Origin: Opisthorchis felineus
Lineage: Eukaryota; Platyhelminthes; Trematoda; Opisthorchiida; Opisthorchiidae
Reading direction: 5' to 3'
Assembly: GCA_004794785.1 (NCBI GenBank)
Contig: SJOL01006398.1
Span: forward strand, 23,684 to 87,683
Length of the DNA: 64,000 nt
The translations under genes and the position numbers were made by a program. The stretch's first letter is position 1. Every line of letters begins with the position of its first letter. The notes under the pieces were generated by a model, which was not told where the DNA came from, made no database searches, and saw nothing but the letters and a program-made list of their open reading frames with translations. Of the stretch, positions 26,001-35,447 are shown one piece after another.

Positions 26001-26706
26001 CAAGCACTCAGCTTTCCACAAACGGTGGCCGCGCTTGGGCTGGCTTTGCGTTCACCAACCATCCGCACTATGAAAATGCCGAGCTGCGACGACGAACCAT
26101 ACTGGCGTACGCAATTTACAGTCGACAGCCCATAGACAAAGTATGGCACATCTATCGTCACCAGTTACAGGTACATTTGCCATTTGCTAACGGCATGGCT
26201 CTGGTGTTTCTTTAGATTTCGCATGTTGTGGAACACCCCGGAAATCTATCGGGGGTTCTGCCCTTGAAGCAATAAACGGTGAATTAAGGTTAAGATGATA
26301 ACCTCTGTTCGGTGGACTCATGCGGGTGGTGTTCGTTATTCTTTCATGCCGCACTGGTACACTGTCTCTTAAACTAACTTACGACGGCGATAATGATTCA
26401 CGTTGTTTGAACACCGTGTAACCACCTGATCCCCTTTATAACAACACACAGGCCGACTTCGTTATCGTGGATGAACAACATTGCCATCCCCGGGAAGGTT
26501 GTAGTAATCCGGAACTTTATGACCTCATCCTACCTCAACTCGCCGGACGACCCGCTTTGTGCGAATCCCTACAAACGAATGGTATTCATCACCGAGTAGT
26601 TACACCGTCGTCATGGAAACCTTACTTCCAAATAGTCTATGTGGATATGAACACTGGACGAGTTGTTTTGTTTGTCAGGCGAAAACCGACAGTCACGTAT
26701 TCTTGA
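4854..26706 (+). CDS. dpy-19: DPY-19-like protein C-mannosyltransferase, complete 10-exon gene
   Basis: Ten exons join in frame (4854-5087, 6759-6858, 6918-7125, 8487-8850, 17972-18359, 19974-20224, 22828-23037, 24894-25160, 25829-26170, 26452-26706) for 2619 nt and 872 residues; vertebrate DPY19L proteins are about 675-760. The family transfers mannose from dolichol-phosphate-mannose to the first Trp of WxxW motifs, for example in thrombospondin repeats, inside the ER. Seen here: an N-terminal membrane segment (about residues 23-43), the signature FRTESGFYYSYFK at 65-77, QRFNLYPE at 125-132, FNHREATRVQWVPPLRE in exon 4, LPWQFAQF in exon 5, AILIMRLKLF in exon 8, NHPHYENAELR in exon 9 and a soluble C-terminal domain. 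The start is the first Met after an AG acceptor at 4827-4828. No clear poly(A) signal was found. Which vertebrate paralogue is closest cannot be told. Confidence 0.95.
5088..6758 (+). other. dpy-19 intron 1
   Basis: 1671 nt, GT-AG. It contains TTA/ATT-rich simple sequence at about 5632-5692 and a (TA)n run at 6215-6235. No nested gene is seen. Confidence 0.85.
6759..6858 (+). CDS. dpy-19: dpy-19 exon 2
   Basis: Residues 79-111 plus one base of codon 112. GWNSLLADTRTEHP aligns with the DPY19 block ending in TEYP in vertebrates. It is followed by RCWNASQGSK, which vertebrate proteins lack. Acceptor cgtatcag, donor aaag/gtaacg, phase 1. NAS at 105-107 is an N-glycosylation sequon in a predicted luminal loop. 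Confidence 0.85.
6918..7125 (+). CDS. dpy-19: dpy-19 exon 3
   Basis: Residues 112-180 plus two bases of codon 181. It starts ALDQCGQTELNAMQRF and continues with the strongly conserved NLYPELILAVVYR. The acceptor cgtgcag and donor GACTC/gtaagt give phases that match both neighbours. The intron before it (6859-6917) is only 59 nt. Confidence 0.88.
7126..8486 (+). other. dpy-19 intron 3
   Basis: 1361 nt, gtaagt...ttacag. Nothing recognisable inside apart from T-rich runs. Confidence 0.85.
8487..8850 (+). CDS. dpy-19: dpy-19 exon 4
   Basis: Residues 181-302. It begins ISLEPTETV and includes LAEPSYFYIGSIFFLAAFII (membrane helix) and FNHREATRVQWVPPLRENFA, one of the most conserved blocks of the family. 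Acceptor ctgttacag, donor GTCCG/gtgagt, phase 0. The other two long frames here are shadows. Confidence 0.95.
10206..10385 (+). repeat. tRNA-derived SINE, copy 3
   Basis: Full-length member: head GGCGAGATGGCTCGGGGATT, B box TCGTTCGAACGC, body TTTCTAGGCTTTGGCTACG and tail GGGTATTACAGCTGAACG followed by ATTATT. Confidence 0.88.
11690..12470 (+). pseudogene. eroded non-LTR reverse transcriptase
   Basis: Two frames preserve RT motifs: NHRGISQTPIMPKILADFI (about 11760-11820; family NYRGISLTPI.SKILA) and GGVRQECQISPFLF (12268-12310; family SGVRQGCPISPFLF). Between them are stops and frameshifts. The motifs fit the RTE/CR1-like class of flukes. It is not expected to be functional. Confidence 0.7.
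15690..17095 (+). pseudogene. RTE-type retrotransposon pol remnant
   Basis: The reading passes through several frames. In order: a weak WAEHFKEQFSW block (about 15718-15750); RT with VIPVFKKGARPSCENYRGIS (about 15998-16056), QAGFRPGRG, VFLDMKSAFDSLDRE and SSGVRQG (to 16428); a frameshift; FNFVID and the catalytic EYEDDIAF (about 16546-16569); then the 3' domain LGHVLRMPEDHLPRRA, RGGQ, TWQ and LAGWG (16835-17020). This is the arrangement of trematode RTE elements. The endonuclease half is missing. It sits sense-oriented in dpy-19 intron 4. At least two frameshifts and several stops make it inactive. Confidence 0.88.
17972..18359 (+). CDS. dpy-19: dpy-19 exon 5
   Basis: Residues 303-431 plus one base of codon 432. 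It carries LAFQLPWQFAQFALATQ, nearly identical to the vertebrate block, then FGLQFGNGLLISSGY and several membrane helices. The acceptor is tttatag after a CT-rich tract; an in-frame stop just upstream fixes the start. The donor G/gttagc is weaker than the others, but it alone gives the phase exon 6 needs. Confidence 0.9.
18360..19973 (+). other. dpy-19 intron 5
   Basis: 1614 nt. No recognisable repeat or gene. Confidence 0.85.
19974..20224 (+). CDS. dpy-19: dpy-19 exon 6
   Basis: Residues 432-515. It contains LIFWPPTIAVGFTI (helix), HILDLLREKLDLSGQF and LYTCAREFDFMS, which matches the vertebrate LYTCAAEFDFM block. Acceptor ttttctgcag, donor ATGAGT/gtaagt, phase 0. Confidence 0.94.
20225..22827 (+). 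other. dpy-19 intron 6
   Basis: 2603 nt, gtaagt...ttcag. Short open frames on both strands show no family motif. Confidence 0.85.
22828..23037 (+). CDS. dpy-19: dpy-19 exon 7
   Basis: Residues 516-585. It begins KETIKQPLETGLLPTAVLL, aligned with the family block starting KET after EFDFM. Acceptor tctgttcag, donor CAA/gtgagc, phase 0. The last 13 residues or so (IRSIFISLFVSFQ) have no obvious vertebrate counterpart, so the 3' boundary is the least certain junction in the gene. Confidence 0.82.
23038..24893 (+). other. dpy-19 intron 7
   Basis: 1856 nt. It contains a minus-oriented SINE at 24149-24310 and nothing else I recognise. Confidence 0.85.
24149..24310 (-). repeat. tRNA-derived SINE, copy 4
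   Basis: The reverse complement ends with TGTTACAGCTAAACG and shows GTCTAGGCTTGGGCAACCTG and the head CTCGAGACAGCTAGTG. The B box is degraded to GGTCCGTGGGA. Confidence 0.85.
24894..25160 (+). CDS. dpy-19: dpy-19 exon 8
   Basis: Residues 586-674. It holds SIMAILIMRLKLFWTPQLCL, the conserved helix-loop block, and FLIVLLVAYMTVPG. Acceptor ttactcag, donor CTACAT/gtatgt, phase 0. Confidence 0.93.
25161..25828 (+). other. dpy-19 intron 8
   Basis: 668 nt, most of the first half being a full-length SINE (25376-25548). Confidence 0.85.
25376..25548 (+). repeat. tRNA-derived SINE, copy 5
   Basis: Head GAGCTCGAGATGGCTCAGTG, body CTGTCTAAGCTTGGGCAACC, CCCTCGTGCTTCCTTCGGGT, tail GGGTGTTACAGCTGAACG. 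The B box is partly lost (GGTTCTAACCC). Confidence 0.9.
25829..26170 (+). CDS. dpy-19: dpy-19 exon 9
   Basis: Residues 675-788. This is the start of the C-terminal soluble domain: ELDIRGQFSAYDDEALLNWF, PWVIAGPMSTLGSLRL and NHPHYENAELRRRT all align with vertebrate DPY19L. Acceptor ctgttctag, donor TTACAG/gtacat, phase 0. Confidence 0.95.
26452..26706 (+). CDS. dpy-19: dpy-19 exon 10 (last coding exon)
   Basis: Residues 789-872 and the TGA stop. ADFVIVDEQHC followed by a Cys-containing, Pro-rich stretch and SWKPYFQIVYVD match the C-terminal block of the family (ILEE.WC, then PHF..VF in vertebrates). Acceptor aacacacag. The last 17 residues after the conserved block are fluke-specific. Confidence 0.93.
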   Translation, partial: ADFVIVDEQHCHPREGCSNPELYDLILPQLAGRPALCESLQTNGIHHRVVTPSSWKPYFQIVYVDMNTGRVVLFVRRKPTVTYS

Positions 26707-27543
26707 TTTGTTTTTGTTGTTGGCGCATTTGTTCCGTTTTGTTCAGTTTTCAAAGAATTTAAATACAAGCTTGTTATTTCTCATGATTTCTTGCCCTAAA
26801 CGAAGTTACGTGAAATCCATCGCGGTTCCCCTATACCTAACTGTTATCGAGCTACGCGTGTTGATTATCGTCAGTTATTTTAGTTCTGTAAAGGACTTTG
26901 CAACTATGGGCGTGGCTGGACGCAGGGGGTGTCGTCCTAGACAAGTGAATAGCGTCGTGGTCACACGGTTTACCGGTATTACCGGTTTGTCGCATCGCAT
27001 TCGAAAATGAAGGACAGTACATTTCGGGTGTAAAAGTTATGTAACCCATGTAACGTACTTGATCAAAGTTCGAGGAGGAAGGTGACAACAGAAGACGGGT
27101 CACTGATCTTTTCCTGGGGTGAAAGAAACTTTTCTCCCATATCTCAAAGACAAATTGGCTCAGGTCGGATCCTGAACTCTCAATAATTTTTCATAAACCA
27201 CGAATAGGCGGTTTATAACTGTTCTTTCCAACATGTTCATTTGCATCCATTTTCAATCCGCACTCCCGCTTCTCAACTTTTCTAGTTCCAGTAGTCTAAG
27301 AATGGATTGTTGTTGGTTATATTCGAATGCAGACAGCACTTAATCGAGGAAACATCATTTTGCGGCACTCAAAATGTTCAGTACTTCGACGTGTTGGCTA
27401 ACTATAGGTTCGCGCTGGAAGTGAATCCGGAGAAAAGCAGGCCCGTCAAAGCGCCGTATTCTAACCATCATAATACTATACACGAATTTGTGAAACAGGA
27501 ACGACAAATCACTTGACTGGGTGCCTATGTTTCAAAGGGAACT

Positions 27544-27682
27544 GAAGCTCGAGATGGTTCAGTGGTTAAGGTCCGCGGTTTGAAGCCGACCTCAGTCTCT
27601 CGACTGTTCCTGTCTAGGTTTGGGCAACATGATAGCATATCCGCTCTTGCGCTCCCTTCGGTTGGCATGGCAGCTGAACGAA
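27544..27682 (+). repeat. tRNA-derived SINE, copy 6 (internally deleted)
   Basis: Head GAAGCTCGAGATGGTTCAGT, then a deletion before the B-box region (GTTTGAAGCC), body CTGTCTAGGTTTGGGCAAC, end GGCATGGCAGCTGAACG. About 40 nt shorter than the other full copies. Confidence 0.82.
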
Positions 27683-28106
27683 GGGAAACTGGATACTGGC
27701 AACCTATCCTGTAATTGTCGGACTACAACTGGCCTCGAAGTGAGGCCAATGAAGATTTTGGCGGCGTCATGTGTCTACCATGACTTTAATCAGACCGCGA
27801 CTAATCATCTCTTCACTCCTGTCTCCGCTGAGAAGAAGGCATAAGTAGATACTCCACGGTACACGACTTTGGTGATCTGCGTCTCGGAGGTTTGAGCACA
27901 TATCTATCAGAGCAAGCGTTCGGAATGACCAGGTCAGGAAAAAATGATAATGCATTTTGAACAGGATCTTCCTTGGTCTATGCGCATTACCCCTTCATTT
28001 CATTCCTTTGCACCGTATTGGACCAGTTGAAAAAGCACTGAAAACGACCTAGTTTGTTATCCGATTTTTTAATATCGTAGTATATTTTCTTAACATGGCA
28101 CACTAC

Positions 28107-28170
28107 TCATAAGGTGGCTGAAAACTCTTCGGCAACGCACTTCTGGTTTCGCCCTTCTTCCTGCGCCTTC
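28107..28170 (+). repeat. R2 repeat fragment
   Basis: GAAAACTCTTCGGCAACGCA and TGGTTTCGCCCTTCTTCCTG match the left part of the 3880-4070 copy. Confidence 0.5.
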
Positions 28171-29055
28171 TAGCGTCACTCAAATTTATCCGGCATATTG
28201 TGATCTTGAATTAAAGGCTTTCCATACGCTTAAGCCAAGTAGACTTACTCTCATCTGAGATCGCTTCGGCCCTTTAGTGCTACGTCGCACCTATCCTGGT
28301 CCATTAGCCTGGTTTATGTAGATCTATTGTTTTGTTTCCCTTGTATTCAGTTAATGGACTGACTGGGGTAGCTGGCGTTTAACAGCAGATATGAGAGTGT
28401 AGACCACGGAGATCAGCTAAGACATCAAGTTAAGACGTTAAAAACAAGATGCGATACAGGAGTAGAATAATTTTGACGCCCTTTCGGCTTCATTTTTCGT
28501 CCTCGTTTTCTATTGGTCCCCTGCCACGCACTCTTCAGGCGGCCTCTCCAAAGGGGAACAATCTCGAAACGATTGGAACTCATCAGGTTGACGCGGTAGG
28601 TTTCGATCATCTGATATTCATGTTCGAACTTCACACTCAAGTTCAGCACCACGCGGCCGACGAGCTCATTTGTGCAAATAAGCTTGAACGGCAAATACGA
28701 ATTTAGCGATCAGTTTGGCTTGCCGTACACATCGAATTCGCTAAGTCTGATGGCCGACTACAATTAGTTCTTCTTCATTGGACCCAAGCAGCGTAAGACT
28801 CGGGGTGGGTTGTTCCCCAGGACGGGTTACTTATATTGTATATTTATCAATTCTCGTTTCATTAAAGTAGACGTCCGTATGTGTAGCCGGCAGCTCTCTA
28901 GTTCTCTGGCCAACAATGAAAATGTTTCCGAGAGTCAACCATGAGGAAAAGGCTTTTTATCCTATCTTGGGAGGATGAACTCACTTAGGAGTTTATGTAT
29001 TTGATCCCACATCACTGCACACAGAGAATTGTGAGAGTATCGGGAGTTTTTTTTT

Positions 29056-29568
29056 TCAAACAAGATATTCGTATCCATCGACTGGGTTTGTCTTTTGATA
29101 TAAATATGGAGTTATGCATAGTATGCATAGTTTTAAACGAGATTCTGTTATCGCTCCAAAGCAAACCGTTTTTTTTTCTCGGTTGCTTGGGTGGTGTCTG
29201 TTTACGGCACTCATGACTCTACGCCTCTCCTGATCCAGTCCGAAGCGTTTCACTCGGAGTCTCAGTTCATATCCAAATTCATGCTCAGCACAGCAATGTC
29301 GTAGTCTAACATCAATGTCGACCACAGCCCACAAGGTCCAAACTCTTGGTTGTGAAGTTTTCGGAGAACATGTCACAACATGATAACGTAAGATAAGACC
29401 CGCTACAGGCGATGAAAGTGTTTTGGGATCTTTCCGTCTTCGAGCTTCGTCCCGTGCGGTTCCCCTTACACGTGATAATGACACGTAACCAATCTCAGTG
29501 GCGATCACTTTCAAACCGAACTGCCAGGGTGCTATTCGTCTGTCGCTGAGGCGATGTGTAGGGATCAC
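29056..29568 (-). other. orphan 170-codon open frame
   Basis: The longest minus-strand frame in the spacer outside known exons (MIPTHRLSDRRIAPWQFGLK...). It is basic and Arg-rich in the first half. No family is recognised, no splice context is evident, and the T8-T9 runs on the plus strand inside it argue against strong selection. It may be a chance frame or part of an unknown repeat. Confidence 0.2.
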
Positions 29569-30823
29569 AGAGGAAGCGGGACCAATTTCGCTGATAGCGT
29601 CCTACAGCGATATGATGCTAGGATACGTTTACTTCCAAGGTGTAAGGACCTCGTTCTCAATCGTTTTTCATAGGAACATCAGGCTTTTTTAGAATAAGTT
29701 CTGGCTCTTTTTCTTTCCATTTATCACCAAGGTGACTGTTGGGTTTGTATGACAGCCAAATTCTGGTATATTGCTGCCGATGATTTTGTTTCAGTCAGCA
29801 CACGAAACAAAAGTTGCATAGGTAACACCAACTGCACTAGGATTATTTATGTTCAAATCAGGAAGCCGGAGAGGTAGCACAGCGAAAGAGGAACTCAATC
29901 TGTAAGATGAAGTTCAAACTCAAGTAACAATGGTAAGATTCTGGATTTAAATTTGACTCTTGTGAGCTAGTTTGGAACAGTTTTGAAGCCACTGGTGTGT
30001 TGTCTTGCGCCCTGAACTTGGGCCATTTAGAAGTTTCGCCTTGCAACTAACAATTTGTTTCCACCTTATACACGTACGTTTCATGATCTTTTAATGTGGG
30101 TACAACCAGTTCTCATTTTTCTAGGAGGGTATGGATGGTATCTCCAGAGGTAAGGAGCCTCGCAGAAATCTAGTGGGAAATGCTTCCCATGGACTCTCCC
30201 AGGGAGTGGTTCTTCCGGGGTTCCTTTGGGAGGAATGTCGTGACGTGTAACGCGTGTAATAAAGTACACGCAGTCGGTCCCGTATGGACACGAAGGAGAG
30301 TCACAAGCACCGATCATTAAGGAGACTTTCCGAAAACCCACCGTCTACATCAGCTGTAATACGCTAACCAAAGAGTTTCATGAACACTCCTGCCACGTCC
30401 ACCTGGTAAACCCCGATTGAGACAGAAAAAGTGTAGTAGGATGCTTCTCAGGACTAACCACGTTTTGCATGAAGTGCATGAACCTGGATCTATGACAGGG
30501 AACATTCCAATGATGGTATCTTCCAGTGGAGAATAAGCCAACCACGTGGGGGTTCATAAATGTCTCCGTTTCTGTTCTGGAGCGTTTATTCCTCGAAGCA
30601 GGGTTGCAGCAGGATATATTTCTCTACCTCCAAAACTGCCCTCTCGATGGAGTTATCTCCTGTACTAATTCGGGAGTGCATTATGCCGACTGCCTGCCGA
30701 ATCCCACTTATTAACGCGCGGTACATACTTGTAAAAGGTATAGCTGGAACAAAATAGTTTGTCTTCTATTAATCAAGAGCTCATCACGAAAAAATAACAC
30801 GGGATCCGTGGCGTCTCTGTTTT

Positions 30824-30829
30824 TTTAAT
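30824..30829 (-). promoter_or_regulatory. candidate ERCC5 poly(A) signal ATTAAA
   Basis: On the minus strand ATTAAA lies about 48 nt after the ERCC5 stop. It is a common variant of AATAAA, and the distance is plausible for a short 3' UTR. Confidence 0.4.
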
Positions 30830-30876
30830 AGAAAGGAAATTATTCTGTACAAAAGCAGCAGTGAGATCAGTGAGGA

Positions 30877-31167
30877 CTAATCGTCATCATTCTCATCCTC
30901 AGATAAAGAAACATTAGTCACCACTCGGCGAGAAGGTTGTGCGAATTTCCCAGTTCGGGCTCTCTGTTGTCTGGCAGTCTTTGCGGCTGAATCCACACTG
31001 GGCTCCTTCCGTTTTCGACGTGGTCTTTGTAGATACGGAAGTTCAGTGGGCGCGCCCAACTTTAGTACACTTTTACTGTCTGACGATTCCGTTTTGTCGT
31101 CGCCAATTTGTGCCTTCTTTACCAGGCTGGATACGGCCTTGCGAGCACGTTTACTAGAGAGAGTAAC
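30877..31167 (-). CDS. ERCC5: ERCC5 exon 14 (last), nuclear localisation signal
   Basis: Residues 905-1000 and the TAG stop. Basic and Ser-rich, with the NLS-like RPRRKRK followed by [10 protein letters not shown] at the very end. The composition fits the C-terminal tail of XPG; the sequence itself is not conserved. Acceptor tttctttccag, phase 0. Confidence 0.88.
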   Translation of the reverse strand, partial: VTLSSKRARKAVSSLVKKAQIGDDKTESSDSKSVLKLGAPTELPYLQRPRRKRKEPSVDSAAKTARQQRARTGKFAQPSRRVVTNVSLSEDENDDD

Positions 31168-34100
31168 CTGGAAAGAAAAACAGACATCAGTAGCGCAACG
31201 ATAGTCCGACACCATGAACTCTCCAAAAGGTCATATGAGTCTGTTCACAACATATACAAGTCAAAATATCACCATGTTTTGACGAATACGGAACAGTTAA
31301 TGGCACACCGAAGTGAAGAACATCTGGCGCCAGTGAACTTTGGCCGATAGAGGACTAGCTTGGTCGCCAGAAAAATATTCGCATTGGTGCGATATAGAAA
31401 AAAGCCGACAAATTATGGGGCAATTTACTAAGAGTGCGCCTTTCAAAAGACCTGAAAAACGATATGCGTCTGAGTAATACCCGTAAGCGCGAAACTCGTG
31501 TTGCACATTCTCAAAAGTATTCCGGTCTTTAGTGCTACAAGGGCATCAATTTTCCACAGAACATTTGCAGCGGCACAGCTTGTTTCATTTGTTCGGTCGA
31601 GTCATTGGGTGCAGAGTCTTATTTACGTTGCCTACGTCGCTTACGGCCAACTACGATGTCCGCACCCACCATTCAGACAATTTTTCACACGTTTTACAGC
31701 TGATTCCCGCTACACATTTTGAATGTTTGCACGGCTTCATTTCAACTGGAATTCAACATTAACTTGAACGCTGGATTCGGTACTGCTTAGAAGGCCAATT
31801 AAAGCATTGGACAGCCCACTGGTGGTTTAGCCCTTCCTGAGGCTCATTAAGTGCGTTTTCATCAAGCTGGTTTTTTTCGTCAGTACCTGATAAGGCGCAA
31901 ATGAACGATGGCGATATATCCTGGATGCACACTGACCGCACCGCTGATCAGCCACCCATAGCTGAGTGGTTTGGATTCCATTCCGAAAATTTCGGGTCCA
32001 TATCGTACCAGAGCCTCACCAGACGCACACTCATGATCATGCCGACTGAGTACAACAGCCGTAGAGTGTTTTTTTACTTTCTAGCACAAATCGTCTTCAC
32101 CTGCAACATGGAACCCTGAAGCGAAGCTTCCAAATCTCATCGCCTACAAGTGGATTGCCAGAATTCCTCCTTGGGTATCAGTATCAACGAAAGCAGCATA
32201 TTTCACAGGCACATGACTCAAGTTAGTACAGCCAAAAACCTTTGCATCTTTCACGGGACAAAACATGGTAGTGCCAGGACAAAGCTCATAACGCCTGAAC
32301 AGTGTGACTCAGCCAGGCAGTACGAGCGTGAATGGACGGAAGGTAATCCACCGTAAACAGTTGCATTCCGTACAGTAAGGGTTACGTAGGTCCTAACTAC
32401 GCACGATGATCTCATGATGTTCCACAAACATAGCAACCGGCACCACGCAGGACTAACCGGAGAGAAGGAAGCTGACGTTATACATGAAGGGCTATAAAGA
32501 TCCTTCTGGTTGTCACAAATCCAGGCAGCTTGCTATCGACTGTTAAGTTCGAATTTTCACGGCTTGCTGCAATGAATCCTCCACATTTCAGTCTGTCCAA
32601 CGTTAAGAATTTTTTCCTCGAAAGATGCTGTCGTCGGTGGCAACAACAAAGAAGTCAGACGACTAGCCCAACTGATTAGTTATTCACGACCAGGACTAAT
32701 CAAAGCACTACAGTGGTTCCTCACGAGAACCAGTCCCCGAGGAGTGAGCCCTTCTAAGGACCTTAATTTCACCTTTCTGAGGGAATCCTCTCAAGAGAAA
32801 AGAGCGAAGCTGCTTGATACCCACGGGGTTCATTTTTGAGACAGCATGGGTGGTGTGAATTTAAGCTCCGGCCATTCAGCTTGTCGCGCCTGCGAGCTTA
32901 TTCCTCTGCATGTCCCTACAGGCTACCGTTCGTTCGACCAATTCTCTGCACTACTGGCTAGCTGACCCTCTTACTCTTTGCAGGCTTGCTAGTCTGTTCC
33001 ATCTCACTTTCATACCACAAAGCCAATGCTTGTCAGTGCTGTACTTTATCCCGCACTAAGACTTTTGGCGACGGGAACAGGGTCAGAACTCATATCGGGA
33101 AACTCTTACGGATCGGTCCCATGTGAGTGAATGCACTGCCGCATGACTTGCATACGTGTTTACTGTTATTGGGCACTTCCCCCAATAAAATAATGAGTGA
33201 TATGGGACGGCCTGGATCCCCCATAATGAACGGTCCAAAAAAAAGCGATTAACAACTAAATGCAGCCAGTATTCCTCGTATGCACTTGAATTCCAGAACT
33301 GCGATGGTTACCACCACTTCAACCGAGCGTCGAGACTAGAAAGCGGTAATATGTCGTATAAGGGACGGTAGAATTTCAGGGGCACGACAGGTCATGTCAA
33401 AAAACGAAGGTGTAATCGCACAAACAGACGCTTACCTCATCGGGTGGTTCGGTGGAAGGCGCTGAAGAGTGGACGGCGGGCGGCTCTGATGGACGGAAGA
33501 ATTTCGTGATCAGTGAATTTAGCTGGCCGCCACCCATGAACCGCTTCTGCTGCTGGTTGAGCACAGCCCGAATCATGGACTCCGTTTGCGCGCGACGCCA
33601 ACCGAAAGTTGATTGGGCATATTTGTAACCAATTGAATTAAGGAACCGTCGCGATAATTACTTGGCTTCTGTTTGCCTACATCTCAGTTTTACACTGGCT
33701 CGCTGTAGGCTGACCGAAAGTTCGCCTCTCATAGTACACACACACTATCCGAGCGATTTGTACTACAAAATGGCGTCACCCCTGTAAAGTACTCCTGAAG
33801 AACCTCAAATTTCATAATCACACCGATTTCCGTTGCTTAGAAGTCGGAAAACTACCATGATAATTCTTCGCGAATCGGGGCATCCAGCAAACCTAATAAT
33901 GAAAGATAGATAGGATTTGACGCAGCCATCGGAAGGTCAAAATCCAGTTTATGAGCAAAGTGGTTAGCAAGTTGAGTTAACAATCGTAGTCAAGTGGTTT
34001 TCAATTTGAATTTACCGAAAACGTCATTTCGTAGGATCAGCCAGTCTAGTCTGTCACCTAACATTTAGTGAATCCAAACCAGTGTTGGCTTCAAAATTCC

Positions 34101-35415
34101 TTCCAAACTGAATCCTAGCCAACCCCTGTGAATTTTTTGAGTTAGTTAAGAGTTAATGAACGGTTCGCTGCATAGCACTCCTTCCTTGAGTGTATTGAGG
34201 AGACGTCAGTTTAACACGCCCCTCCGAAACGGATCGAATGTTTTATGTATCTCAGCCCGTAGCTGTAGTCTGCTGTTTAAGCTACCCAGGAATTCGACAC
34301 ACTTCGACATTTTCCAACAAGATACCGAAAAATTAACTCCGTTAATCTACTCATGCCATTTCCACGATGAAAATTCAATTTTTCGTCGATTACCTTTGAA
34401 TTCTGTTCAATAACCGGGACTGTCACAAAAACGCCATTGAAAGAGCCGCTCTGACTCGTCAGTAACTGTAATCAGGCGCCAAATGGAAAAACAGGCCGAA
34501 CCTGAATCGTTCAAACAGACCGAGATAGCTCCCCGGGTTGAGGCGCGGGATGGTAGGTCCACGGTTCGAACTCCATCCTGTCTTTCTGATTCCTCCTGTC
34601 CCGGCTTTGGCACACTGGCAGTATATCAATCCACATGCTTTTTCCGGGTGGTACGCCAGCTAATGCGCCGAAAAGCTGCCACGTCTGAGTGATTTATTAT
34701 TTTTACTGTGTTCGGTAATCCAAAAGAAACAATAATCATTCCTACTATGTGAAAAAGGGGTGTTTGGTCTTTTATTTGGATATCTTCTCCCCCGGAGGAT
34801 CTCACACAACTTTGTAGCTCAAGGTAAACGGTATGCTGAACTTTCTAGGAGAGTGGCGTACTACGTCTACGAGAGTTAGTGTATACGGTGGGGTGAGCAC
34901 AACATTCAACCCCACCATGACCTGGAAGGGAAGAACAGGATAACGAAAAGGATATTTGACCAGAGATTCCACATTTGGTTCACCCCATGACGGGGTTTCG
35001 GGCTTACGAAGGACATTCGGACGCAGGTAGGCTTCCACAATCCGCGGATCCGGAAAACCTGGAGTCAGAAATAATCAAGAAAACAACATTACTGATGAAC
35101 TGCAAACCGAGCTTATAAAGAAATCCTCGACTACCTTTTGTTGCACCTTTACAACTGACCTTCAGGTGGAGAGAACTTCAACCATTTCTTGCGAACCTGG
35201 CTTGTATTCAGTGACTTTGCATCGCCCTCAGCAACGACTTTCGAAGCAGCACGATACCAGGCACTGAAAAGAAAGTTAGGCTGATAAACAAAGCACCATG
35301 AGACACCGCAAGACACTGAACCATATTCTGTGACTTGATGGAAGGCCCCGAGTGATCTGGACACATCTGTATCATCATCAAAACACTGCTTAACACCCAA
35401 ACACCGTAACCACTC

Positions 35416-35447
<32 letters not shown>

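Larger units (their letters stand above)
26707..30823. other. spacer between the two convergent genes
   Basis: About 4.1 kb holding the 3' ends of both genes. It contains a SINE (27544-27682), an R2 fragment (28107-28170) and an orphan minus frame (29056-29568). No third gene is supported. Confidence 0.6.

Noticed and set aside
33561..33700. Ordinary AG acceptor for ERCC5 exon 13
   Set aside because: The nearest upstream AG lies before an in-frame TAA, so its use would terminate the protein.
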